DNA from: Asparagopsis taxiformis
Taxonomy: Eukaryota > Rhodophyta > Florideophyceae > Bonnemaisoniales > Bonnemaisoniaceae
Reading direction: 5' to 3'
Length of the DNA stretch: 64,000 nt
Assembly (NCBI GenBank): GCA_030407315.1
Contig: JALQPE010001690.1
Span: 1 to 64,000 of the forward strand
The notes beneath the pieces were generated by a model. That model searched no databases. It saw only the letters and a list, made by a program, of their open reading frames with translations, and was not told the DNA's origin. The translations under genes were made by a program, and so were the position numbers. This document shows positions 1-9,925 of the stretch, piece by piece (the stretch's first letter is position 1; each line of letters starts with the position of its first letter).

Positions 1-164
1 AATCTATTGAAAAGTAGATTGAGGGCAGAAACATCGTTCTGCTGCTGTTCAAATGCTAGAACAGTCGAAACTAAAAGTTTTAGCAGCGACATTTGAAAAA
101 GAGTAAGTTCTAGCATTATGAGGTAGTTTAATATGAACTTGAATATGCTCGTCACCCCTTCACT

Positions 165-1553
165 CTATGCAATACTGTATAAATGTATCCATGTATTCTT
201 CGAGAGAGGGAGCTTCACATTTAAATTGTTCACGGTCTGGGATGAGTACAAACAAGTTCTAAAGTTTGTTACTATACAAGAAGAAATATGCCAAGATTCT
301 ACAGGGCTTGTAACAACATTCATGTTCGCACGAAGTCCACATGCGTGAAGTGCAGTTTGATCTCCTGAATTGCCCATTCCATTGCGATCCTGACGAAAGA
401 CATCTTCTTGTTAAATACAGATTCATCTTCAGTTATTGCAGTGCCTCTGAAACCCACAATGAGATAAGGTCTTAGCACATATGCTGCGTCAGCGTATAGA
501 TAGCATTGCAGGTCGTTGATTTCCAAGACTTTCTGGGGGTCGTTTTCAGTTCCAGACTCTCTGAAAAGAGTATATCATGTCGACGACCCTCCATGGGGCC
601 GAAGACATCAATATAAACGCATATGGGATCGTTACTGCTTGGAACTTGAGGTAGTTCCTACGTTTGTGTCTGCTGAATGTTGCTCGCTGCATGTGACCTT
701 TTGGACGTAATATATATACATTTGTGCCATCCATGAAGCCAAAACAGCTATCTAGCAGAGCACCCCGTTCGTGTATTTTGCGAGCATAAAGAAAGGCACG
801 GGATTGAAGGAATGATCCCGGAATTACATACTATATATTTGAATTGGTCATAAACATCTATAGCGCCTCATTGAATACTTTTGCTCGCATGTAGAACAAT
901 AATGTCGCTACAATGATAGCTCTATAGTTTATTTTCTTGAGAGGATAGGTAATCTAGGGATATGAGTACTTCATAATTCCTAGCAGAAGGTACAGATGTA
1001 CAACCAGCCTGCCATCCCGAACTGCGGAAGGTTCAAAATCGATAGAGAAGCTTACTGAAGCGCAAAGGGTTTGTCTATACAAACTTGACCAATAGCCAGC
1101 AATTGCATGAGCCGTGCAATCAAAACCGTATAAAAATACCACATTGGATTGATTTCACTGGTTTATCCGCCAAGGCGAAACTGCACACGCTGATCTTGCA
1201 GCAGAGGAATTACAAACTTGCACTAAATATCTCACACAGAGCAGATGACGTACGATAGAACCCTCCTTCAAGATCGTGCCATATACAATTCGTACTTAGT
1301 CGACGCGTCAAAATGCAGAATGCTTCCATTGCGTTAGTTTGGTACCTCCTCCTTTCCGTTTTCCATTCATACCCTTCCCATTCCATTTGTTCAGAAGGCG
1401 AATCATGTCACGATTTCTGAATCGAAATCGACGCAAATATATGAAGTCATCTAATGCTTCTATGTTGATTATGGGTGCAAAAAGTCTGCTCTTCCTTTCG
1501 CTACGAAGAACTGGGTCGTAGGATTCGTCTGAGGCATCCTTAGGTACCAGCAC
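165..1553 (-). pseudogene. PIF/Harbinger-type DDE transposase relic (DDE_Tnp_4 family)
   Basis: Read on the minus strand, three stretches match the PIF/Harbinger transposase layout. The N-terminal stretch (about 1308-1553) has DFIYLRRFRFRNRD, like the family's N-terminal helical part. Around 546-830 an open stretch runs through GALLDSCFGFMDGTN and then RPKGHMQRATFS; MDGT carries the first catalytic Asp, and the second (a GxxHD motif) lies in a shifted frame just after it. At 320-526, YADAAYVLRPYLIV is followed by AMEWAIQEIK with the catalytic Glu, and TCLYSSQT at about 200-290 resembles the usual family tail. The frame changes at least twice (near 545-600 and near 320), and 830-1307 is not readable. 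It is a dead fragment; no terminal repeats were found. Confidence 0.75.
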
Positions 1554-1785
1554 ACAGGGTGTCTGAGATGTCTACAACTTCGTATGCCAACATACGCACG
1601 GCGGAGGAATGAAGTAGGCTGTCCTGACCAGATGAGGTCACGCACCGTTCATTTCCGTGACAAGTTCTTCCTCTTCACACTATGCGGTTTTTGGTGCTAC
1701 TTTGTCTTGCTTTCTGAGAGTACTGCATTTTTAGTTGATGGACCATGTTCCAAACCTACATCTAGCATTACACCTAGATAGCTCT

Positions 1786-1940
1786 GTAAACAAAGCTGGA
1801 CTTCCATTGGACTACAGAAGGAAAGATCCAGCGCCGTGTCGACACCACTACTGAGCCAGTAAGTACCCACCAACTACCCACTTTCGATTTGCCGAAACCC
1901 ACTATTCCCACATGGCAAAACCAGAAGTCCTCTATGAAAC
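1786..1940 (+). repeat. Diverged end of a foldback-type element
   Basis: The stretch around 1901-1937 (CCCACATGGCAAAACCAGAA...) resembles the outer end of the foldback element at 29780 (CCCATATGGCAACACCAGAA...), both running toward TCCTCTA. Similarity fades toward 1786. I read it as one surviving terminus of a related element left of the 1984 target duplication. No partner end was found nearby. Confidence 0.4.
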
Positions 1941-1987
1941 TACCGTTAATGTCTTCCAGAGACAACAGGCTTTCTGATGAGCATAGC

Positions 1988-2410
1988 CAGTCCAGGCAGA
2001 TGTGAGAGAACTGTATTAATAACTGCCCATTTAGGGTATAGTGTATGATAAGTTTTGCAGAGCCGTGCGGAAAATATGAATTGTTGTTCCAACGCAGGTA
2101 GTGGACTGTATGGAAAGGTTCCAGGCACGAAGAAGACATCTATCCTATCCTTGACAGACTTTGGTGACTGTGAAACAACAGGATAAGAGCATTTGGAAAC
2201 GGGGAATCGGTTCAATACAGTGTCATCTTTGCCGCTACGACTCGCGATTTTTGTGACACCCTCTCCGCTTCCCGTGAAACCTGCCGAATACTTGGAGTAT
2301 CAGTGACACTTCAGACTCACTGGAAATTATTTTCGACCACTGAGAGCCAGCAGCGATTACCTTACTCTCCCAAGCCGTTGCAGCCCTCATAACGCTTGCT
2401 TTGAAATACA
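1988..2410 (+). repeat. Left terminal inverted repeat of the DNA transposon
   Basis: Reverse complement of 5716-6139 with few differences, including shared blocks AACAGGATAAGAGC / GCTCTTATCCTGTT and GGTTTCACGGGAAG. Similarity stops abruptly outside 1988 and just inside 2410, which fixes the repeat at about 420 bp. Confidence 0.88.
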
Positions 2411-2420
2411 AAAAGCAGTG

Positions 2421-5400
2421 ATGGGAGTATGCTTCATTTGTGAGCTGGATGCCAGTTCAAACAGGTTACTGACGCACGCACAACTCGAACTATTTGTAAG
2501 GATACCAAACGATATAACACTACGACAAAAAGCCGATGGGAGAATCTTTAAACTGTCACACGAAACTCTAGAAGCATGTATTGTCGATGAAAATCTGCGG
2601 AAGAACACATATATTTGTGTTTCTTGTCGACAAACATGTGTGAAGAAAGCGCCACGTCTCACACCACAACAAAAAAGAAGAATAAAATGAGGAAGGGTAT
2701 CACAAAGGTATTAAACGATTCAGGAAAGCCGCAGGGTAATGGCATTGGCGGAAGAAGTGAGTTTTCTATGAACAGTGATGATGGAACTGCAGAAATGTCA
2801 ACCTGGAAGAATCTAATACACTTTTGCATTCTTTGTGATGCAGAAAACGTTGAGCAGGCACATAAAAGATCAAATTCCTGCAAAGATGCCTCTTCTATGT
2901 TTGAATCTCATACTGAGACATTCGACGATCTCGAGACTGAACAGTTCAAGCAGAGTATGGAGGAATTTTTCACAGATCATTTTTCATCGGGAGCTGTAAA
3001 CAGAAGCAAATCAAACCATGATACAAGGAAAGCATCGACGCAGTGGACCAAGGAGGAAATTTGTATGATCAGTACAAACATCAAAAGTGTAGTAAGAAGC
3101 ATTCTGAATGCAGAAAAAAATGACCAACGCTTGTGTGCAAAGCATTGTCTAATGTTCAAAAGATACATTGACGGCAGGAGAAGAGATGCTTGCAGCATAT
3201 GCAGAACAATTGCTTCGAAACGCGTGAAGCTGAGATCTTTGCAAAGGACCATTCAGCAGCTTTCAGATGGGCTAACAAACGGAGAGGTATATATCATCCA
3301 ACTTGCTGCTGAACAGTGTCTAAATGAAATGTGTGATCCAGAATACTTTAACGAAAGCGCAGATGGTAATGGGAATGAAAAAGTCTTCCATACATCAGAA
3401 GAAGGCTGTTTCCATGTATCATGCTTGAAGAAATCATTAATTACTCACTGAGTAGCACCAAAGTACGCAGTGATGGCCGAAAACAACAGTGACGTATGCA
3501 ATAGATGTTACTTTGCTTTCAAAAGAAGACTTGAACATTTCTGTGCAGACCAAACTACGGAACTACGTGCTGAGGTGCATAGCAGATTCATCGTTCTAGA
3601 TGGTGGTACATACGTAGATGAAGAACCTCGTTTTTCCTCTCTGAAGCATAAAAATGCGATGAAAGAAGTAATGGAGCTCATAACGAAGAAACTCAAAGGC
3701 AATGATCTGTTCATGGACTTAAAGGAGGCATATTCGTATTACCGGGAAATATGCATAGCACGAAATGTCAAAATTCAAGGAAGGGAGTTCTGCGAAGAGA
3801 AATACTTTGTCGCACCGATCTGCAGGTGCTAAATAGTAGTTCATCATATGGAAAAGTTATTATTTGTACGGCAAGTTCAGTACAAATCCTACTGGACGCT
3901 GCTGGTCGTTTCCGGGAAAGAACGAGTTCCACTCTTAGTGCATCCGAAAAATCCTTTGCGCTTGCTAAACTTGCTGCATTCTACGCTTCAACAGACGTGA
4001 TATTGGTGATCAGGAATGGTAATATGGATTTGGCTCAAATCGTCAAAGACATGCACCAGATAAGCCTTTTTTGATTCGTTCGGAGCTTCTGGAGACGGAA
4101 TCACCACGACAGAGAAGGAGCAGAGTAGACTGAGAGAGGTTTTTGAGGGCATACTAGCCAAAAAAACAGCTCAGGTATGAAGAACTTCCACTTCCTTTTG
4201 GCTCTGGAGGCCTCGTAGACCGAAGTACTTTGCTCCAGTTGCCCTCAATTCATTTCATGAGAGTAATCAGGACTCTTTCAGCTTTGGAACAGAAAGCTTT
4301 TTGCATGGATTCACGCGGATCAGGTCCATTTATATGGTGGTATGGTATATCCTCGATCATATGCGGGGATAAAACACTGCATGACATGTACCATAGGTTG
4401 GGATTCTCGCCATCTTACGAAACAATGAGGTCTTACAGAAAACAGACTTTCAATTTAAATAAGAACCTACCGGTTGAAGAAAATTATACCGTGCTTTATC
4501 TTTACAGCCTGCATGGGACAACATAGACAGTAAGAAGGTTCAAAACAACCCCCATGCGCCTGGAGATAACCTGGACTTCCATGGTACTATTTTAACGATA
4601 AGCCAAAATCGTAATTCGAGACCCATCTTGACTAACCGAACCCACAAGCAACTTTCTATTCAAGAGTTTCCAACTGTTAGCAGGATGATTTCAAACCAAG
4701 AGTATCTAATCAGAATACTCTGCGAAGTTCACAAGCTCTAGTTTGTGGCCTTCCATGGTATTTCAAAGGGGATCTTTCTGCCAGTGATGCATGTAATGGA
4801 GTTTCACTTGACTTTCTCATAAAAACATCTCTGAAGCGACCTTTTCGTATAGAACGAAGTTCATTTCGAAACATGGAATTCTTGATGGAATCCTCAAATA
4901 GTGAAGAGACTGCTCGAAAGATAATGAAGATGGTTACGGATTATTCAACGGTTCTATATGGACAGGATGGCATGGACGATAATGAACGTTTGCTGGTTCC
5001 CCTGACTTCTGATAACCCGCTTTATTTGCAACAAATGAAGCTAGTTTAGAATACGCTGGGTTGAAAGATACAGTAGCTTTTGTGGCGATTCTGCTCTTCC
5101 TCCTGATGTGTACGAACTCTCCAAAGGATTTTCGCCCAAAACAGGCGAACAAATTCTTTGCACATTATTGCCATCAATCATAGGAATCAGATCATCAAAC
5201 GTATGTTGCCATCTAAATGCGCCTGTAGGAAAGCCGGGAAGAAGGATTGTTGCAATAGTAGCCTATTTTCTTGCTTCCGCGGCAGCTTCAAGTGCGGTAG
5301 GCATTGCAAATTCCCTCGAAGTTTGTGTCAGAATAGACTTCCAAAATTGAATAATTCGGAAGAGTGTGAGCGAGAACAATTGACTACCCATCAAACAATG

Positions 5401-5523
5401 AGAACATCTATTCACTCCTTTCTTGACATAGTGCTAGCAGAAGATATGGTTGATACGGAAAACGAAAGTGACAGAGGATCAACAGATGAATCTATCGTTG
5501 GTCGTGCTTGTGATAACAGTTAG
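2421..5523 (+). pseudogene. Degenerate gene of the DNA transposon, Cys-rich at both ends
   Basis: Successive plus-strand ORFs (2421-2690, 2690-3451, 3470-3832, 3751-4074, 4230-4526, 5158-5523) read as one broken protein of about 1000 residues. The N-terminal part has several Cys pairs: CFICEL, CVSCRQTC, CILCDAEN, CAKHC, CSICRT and CNRCYFAF. The middle has FHFMRV-like and LSALEQKAFCMDSRG segments, then a WDNIDSKKV / LDFHGTILT segment. The C-terminus has a cysteine cluster, CACRKAGKKDCC...CGRHC, like a CXC/tesmin-type zinc cluster. The order resembles a multicopy uncharacterised protein family I know from invertebrate genomes (N-terminal Cys pairs, DNxDH/TFHGMG-like middle, C-terminal CXC); that comparison is from memory. 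Many frameshifts and stops, densest at 4527-5100, make it inactive. Confidence 0.55.
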
Positions 5524-5715
5524 ATTCTCATAAATCCCTCCAATGAAATAAAATCGTCATCCTCCTTCAGTGACGTGCAATGTTTTAAGCACAAATCGAA
5601 ACCGCTAAGAGAAACAAAGGTTCGTTGACACATAGTACACTTATCTCATCTCCATTATGAAAGAAGAACTGCTCGATTTGTCATCGTTTATTATCGCACT
5701 GCAACATTTTGTTTG

Positions 5716-6139
5716 GTATTTCAAAGCACGCGTTATGAGGGCTGCAACGGCTTGGGAGATTAAGGTAATCGCTGCTGGCTCTCAGTGGTCGAAAAATAAT
5801 TTCCAGTGAGTCTGAAGTGTCACTGATACTCCAAGTATTCGGCAGGTTTCACGGGAAGCGGAGAGGGTGTCACAAAAATCGCGAGTCGTAGCGGCAAAGA
5901 TGACACTGTATTGAACCGATTCCCCGTTTCCAAATTGCTCTTATCCTGTTGTTTCACAGTCACCAAAGTCTGTCAAGGATAGGATAGATGTCTTCTTCGT
6001 GCCTGGAACCTTTCCATACAGTCCATTACCTGCGTTGGAACAACAATTCATATTTTCCGCACGGCTCTGCAAAACTTATCATACACTATACCCTAAATGG
6101 GCAATTTTTAATCCAGTTATCTCACATCTGCCTGGACTG
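5716..6139 (-). repeat. Right terminal inverted repeat of the DNA transposon
   Basis: Inverted partner of 1988-2410, ending in CATCTGCCTGGACTG at 6139. The copia element is inserted 2 bp beyond its end, between the repeat and the remaining GC of the TAGC target duplication. Confidence 0.88.
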
Positions 6140-6141
6140 TA

Positions 6142-6254
6142 TGACGAATAACTCTACTTACACCTCCTTACAGTATCCTCATCACAGTATAAATACTCGC
6201 CGCCAGCGTACACCAAACAATAAAAGGACACACGAGATACATTGATCTCCAAGA
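6142..6254 (+). repeat. 5' LTR of the copia element (113 bp)
   Basis: Begins TGACGAATAACTCTAC and ends CTCCAAGA, directly followed by the primer-binding site; the 3' LTR ends CTCCAACA. It contains CACAGTATAAATACTCG, a TATA-like box, and AATAAAAGG, a polyadenylation-like signal. It lacks the 48-bp extra copy of the LTR start present in the 3' LTR. Confidence 0.88.
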
Positions 6255-6273
6255 GGTTATGCGCCCAGCAAGC
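6255..6273 (+). promoter_or_regulatory. Copia primer-binding site, initiator-tRNA half-molecule type
   Basis: GGTTATGCGCCCAGCAAGC abuts the 5' LTR. Its complement, GCTTGCTGGGCGCATAACC, reads like the anticodon arm of initiator tRNA-Met (anticodon CAU inside GGGC-CAUAACC), not like a tRNA 3' end. It closely resembles the known Drosophila copia site, where a 5' half of the initiator tRNA primes. There is no TGG start as in 3'-end primers. Confidence 0.7.
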
Positions 6274-6464
6274 TAACCACTACGCCTCAAGTTACCCACC
6301 CGCCCACCCAATCCGGCGACCACTTTCCCGCCACTACAGCGAAGAGCGACGATTAATCCCGCTACAACACTCTGGCTACAACACTCTGGCGAAGACCAAT
6401 CCCGCCCACACCACGTGACCAACCAATCCCGAAAACGCACAAGCCACATTACACCCCTCCTGAA

Positions 6465-7475
6465 ATGACAGATCAACCCCACCCCACAGAACATCAATCC
6501 AATCTCCACTGGCGATCCAACACCAACTCGAAATACTAACACTTACATCCACCAATTACATCCCATGGAGCATTAGTGTCGAACACTTTGCCCGCACACA
6601 GAACGTACTCTACTACCTATTCAACCCCATCCCTGTCGCTGACCAACATCCGTCCTTCGAAACTCACCTCACACATCATACACAAGCACAACTCCTTGTG
6701 ATCACTACACTCTCCCCTGAAATTCTCAAAAATTTCACAGAGACCGAGCTTAAAGGCCCTATGCACCTCCTCTATGCGAAGATCAAACACAAAGCAACTA
6801 CACCAGACCTACAAGATACTCATGACCACCTCCGCAGGCTAGCTCGAAAAACAACTTGGGATCCGTCCTACACTGTGACCGAATACATCAACAAACATCA
6901 AGACGTCCGAAACCGTATGATAAAAGCTCGCTATCCAGAGATTGAAGACGAACACACTACGCTTCGCTTCATCATTGAAGGCCTCGAATCTCACCCAGAA
7001 TAGACCAAACTTCTACACACAATCTCCTCCCACCAGGACATCCATCCAAGCCACCCCCTCTCATTCGACCAGGTTGTCGCTATGATGGTACGTCATGATG
7101 ACATCACCAAACGGTCCACTCCCCCGCCCACCTTGGTCTTCCAAGACCAACTACCAATCAGCGCGCTCGATTTACCAGACGCCCATTCCACCAAACTCCC
7201 CACTTCCCCGGCTCCCGTCCATACCGCATCAACCGCCCCCACAGGTTCCACCCTACGACCAACATCCTGTCACCACCCGGATATTTTGGTCCTTGGTGCA
7301 CATTTCACGGCACTCATACCCACACCACATTTGCGTGTAGAATGCGCCAACGTCACACACAACCCTCTCGCTCAAACACCACCACGCGCCATCCCTCCGC
7401 CAAAAACGCAATCGACAATCTATCCGTCATTTCCCATGACGCACCCACCACACCTGCATTCCCACCCGATACACC
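6465..7475 (+). pseudogene. gag: Copia gag (disrupted)
   Basis: The main frame from about 6503 has NYIPWSISVEHFARTQNV and then HLLYAKIKHKATTPDLQD, the usual copia capsid pattern (N-Y-x2-W-S, UBN2-like). ATG 6465 is the likeliest start but needs a frame change before about 6540. An in-frame TAG at 7001-7003 interrupts it; beyond the stop the same frame continues with SFDQVVAMMVRHDDITKR. A CTFHGTHTHTTFAC segment at about 7290-7335 resembles the zinc-knuckle of copia gag in a third frame. Non-functional as assembled. Confidence 0.75.
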
Positions 7476-8778
7476 GTGGATTCCGATGACGATGAAAGTC
7501 AACACTCCGACACAACCTACCTCCTGGATTCTGCCGCTAACCCCACACACCTCAAGCACGCCCCACCAGGAATGTCCGTGACTCACTCATCCACTATCAC
7601 TGCCGATGGAAGACCAGCAGCTATCACTCACCGAGACCTTGTCACAATACCCGCCGCTCACAACAACAAGATTCCCCCACATACCGCAGTTGTCGTTCCA
7701 GATCTAGAACACAATCTCCTGTCAGTCAGCCAAATCACTATACACCACGACGTTCTCTTCCAAAAGAACTTTGCCTACATCAAAAAACAATCCCGACCCC
7801 CTCGTAAACGAGATGTAATCCTCCGCGCGAAACGCACAGAAAACAATCTCTATGCTATAACCACCAACCGTCGTCCGTCTATCCCCAACCACCGCCATCA
7901 AAAACCACACCGCACCAAGCCAAACCATGTACAAGCTGCCCGAGCCTTGCCGCACAACCGCTCCCGCACCTCCAAATCCAGAAAAGAAGTTCCTCTCCGC
8001 AGAATACAAAGACATCCTAATGCCCCAAAAAAATCCATCAAGAAACCCCTGCCAGCTCGACGCTCCAGAAAACGAATTTCCCCCAGACGCCCCTCGCCTA
8101 AGCCAATTCTCACATCCCAACGCATCAGCACGAAACCCCGCCCACGCGTCACAGCTTCCCTCCCATCCACCGTTCGTGACTATCACAAGTGGCACTAAAA
8201 ACTGAACCACGCTCATCCTAGCAAGATCCATTACATGGCCAAACACAACTTAGTAGACGGCATGCCACCTTCACTACTCCGCACACCACCAAAAATCACC
8301 TGCTCAGGCTGTTCAGTTGGAAAGAACACGCCGCTCCCTTCCGTCGCCACCCACGCACCGCACCAATCGGTGCACACTTACACACCGACATTTGCGGTCC
8401 ATTCCCGAACCACGCAACGCAAACAGACAAATACTTCGCCACATTCCTCGACGAGGGCAGTCGCTTTCTAGTCACGCACTGTGCCGCCACCAAGTCTCAT
8501 GCTGCCGCGTATATCAAGCACCATATAGACCGCACACACAACTCTACACCCCATCGTATAACCGACCTCACATCGGACAACGCTCTGGAATACTACACTC
8601 GCGACCTCCGCCACTTATATGACCAAAACCACATTATCACACATCCTACAATTCCACATACGCCACAGGAGAATTCCCTCGCTGAGCGTATAAACCGCTC
8701 ACTGATGAATACGGTGCGTGCCAACCTACTGACTTCCAACCTCCCCCTCACTCTCTGGCCATTTGCGCTCATGGCTGC
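7476..8778 (+). pseudogene. pol: Copia protease, GAG-pre-integrase and integrase (5' part)
   Basis: Protease: YLLDSAANPTHL near 7520-7555 carries the D-S-A active-site triad, followed by HNLLSVSQI typical of the protease/pre-integrase boundary. GAG-pre-integrase: KIHYMAKHNLVDGMP, then CSGCSVGK at about 8220-8325. Integrase core in another frame from about 8369: LHTDICGPF (D), then TSDNALEY (D), then PQENSLAERIN (E), the DDE order. The frame ends inside WPFALMAA at 8778, where the gypsy element is inserted; the reading resumes at 20859. At least two frame changes, one between 7800 and 8220 and one near 8350, disrupt it. Confidence 0.82.
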
Positions 8779-9437
8779 TGTAGTAGGTAGAAAATCCGCA
8801 AAGCGGCAAAACCACCCTACAGGTGTCCCGAGCCTCGGTAGTGTGGTAGAGCAAGCGAATCTTGCGTCAACCGCCAATAGCGAGTATACCCCGAAAGGTC
8901 TGCCGGTAATACCGGGTGAAGGTTGTGGGGTGCTCACGCACGAAGTGCGTATTGATGGAGCGAAAGACGTAACCCGTCGAGCTGTATAGCTAAAGCTAAT
9001 TCGTCCTAGAAGGATAGAAAAGAGCGATGCAAACACTGTTCAGTGGAGTCGTAAATTCCACGTGAGTTTACGTTACCTCTAAAGGTTAAGCACTCTGGCT
9101 AATCCAGAGGCATTTTATACTAAACTAAGTTACTGTAAACAGTTAGGGTAGGTAGACAGTTAGGAATAAATATCCTTATGTGCACCAATCAGATCCCTGA
9201 TTATGGCGACTGCGGGAGCCCGCGAGATCACCGACTGTTAGTGTTACAGTGTAAAGTTAGCTGAGTCAGCTTAGTTAAAATTTGCCCCTTGTGGGGTCTT
9301 TAGTTGTCCCAATGGGTCCCTCTCCCTCACTGGTCTGAGGTACAGCGAGGCTGTTTCCATTGGTTATTCCCGAACCGGGGTCGTCCAATAGGATGTCGAC
9401 ACGACCCCACCAGGGCAGACCACTCCGTGGTATGACA
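8779..9437 (-). repeat. 3' LTR of the gypsy element
   Basis: 659 bp; read on the minus strand it starts TGTCATACCACGG and ends CTACTACA. It contains TTTAGTATAAAATGCC, a TATA-like box, on the minus strand. Compared by eye it matches the 5' LTR over its length except at the second base from its outer end (9436). Confidence 0.92.
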
Positions 9438-9449
9438 TCGCCCCCTCCT
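9438..9449 (-). promoter_or_regulatory. Polypurine tract of the gypsy element
   Basis: On the minus strand AGGAGGGGGCGA directly precedes the 3' LTR, the normal place for plus-strand DNA priming in LTR retrotransposons. It independently fixes the element's orientation. Confidence 0.8.
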
Positions 9450-9900
9450 AAGCCAATTGTCGTCCCGACAATTAAAATTCCAAAAATCCGTTGATTTTAA
9501 ATTCCCAAATAATTTCCACCGCCGTGGCCGGCCAGCCGGGTAAAAATTTTGCGCGCCAAAAATTGGCTGTTATGTTTACCCGTGCACACGGTTCCACCCC
9601 GAGCCTCGCTCATCCATCTGACTCACGACCCTTCGGGTTTTTTCATCCTCTTCACCGGCATTGCCGTGTTTTCCAGCCCGCCGTTCCGGATTGCGAAGCG
9701 ATCGCCTGCCTGGCGATTTGAATTCCGTACCTTTCGGTAGCTTGCTTGCGTGATACGCGACCTTTCTTGCGTTAAGGGTAACACCCGCTTTGCGTATTTT
9801 AGGTGTCCCTTCGGGTTTCAAGAAAAAGGCTCACGCCTGCTGCGACCGTACGGCTTGTCCGTTGATTTCTTCTTTGGCGATCACTAACTCCAGTGGAGTG

Positions 9901-9908
9901 TATATAAG
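9901..9908 (+). promoter_or_regulatory. TATA box upstream of the antisense ORF
   Basis: TATATAAG lies 25 bp before ATG 9926 and 58 bp before ATG 9959. If transcription starts about 30 bp downstream, the mRNA would begin near 9930, favouring ATG 9959 (MPPRSTRASS). The position inside the retroelement suggests the antisense ORF has its own promoter. Confidence 0.5.
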
Positions 9909-9925
9909 TGCGGAAGATCATCAGC

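Larger units (their letters stand above)
1988..6139 (+). mobile_element. DNA transposon with long terminal inverted repeats and 4-bp TSD
   Basis: Two copies of a ~420-bp sequence face each other at 1988-2410 and 5716-6139, ending in CAGTCCAGGCAGATG. The left end is preceded by TAGC (1984-1987). The right end is followed by TA (6140-6141), where a copia element interrupts, and by TAGC at 22958-22961 on the far side. Removing the copia element and one copy of its duplication leaves a 4-bp TAGC target duplication. Between the repeats lies one degenerate plus-strand gene (2421-5523). Four-base duplications occur in several superfamilies (for example Sola, Academ, Chapaev); the sequence alone does not settle which. 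The unit sits about 110 bp past the 3' end of the Sel1-repeat gene. Confidence 0.8.

Noticed and set aside
2421..5523. KDZ or Academ transposase
   Set aside because: Cysteine clusters and a 4-bp duplication are suggestive, but no diagnostic catalytic motif could be read in the broken frames.
7722..8246. 174-codon minus-strand ORF opposite copia protease
   Set aside because: Shadow of the plus-strand pol; Gly/Arg/Trp-rich composition without domain features.
9438..9455. Primer-binding site after the left gypsy LTR on the plus strand
   Set aside because: TCGCCCCCTCC has no TGG start; read on the minus strand it is a polypurine tract before the 3' LTR, agreeing with gag-pol orientation.
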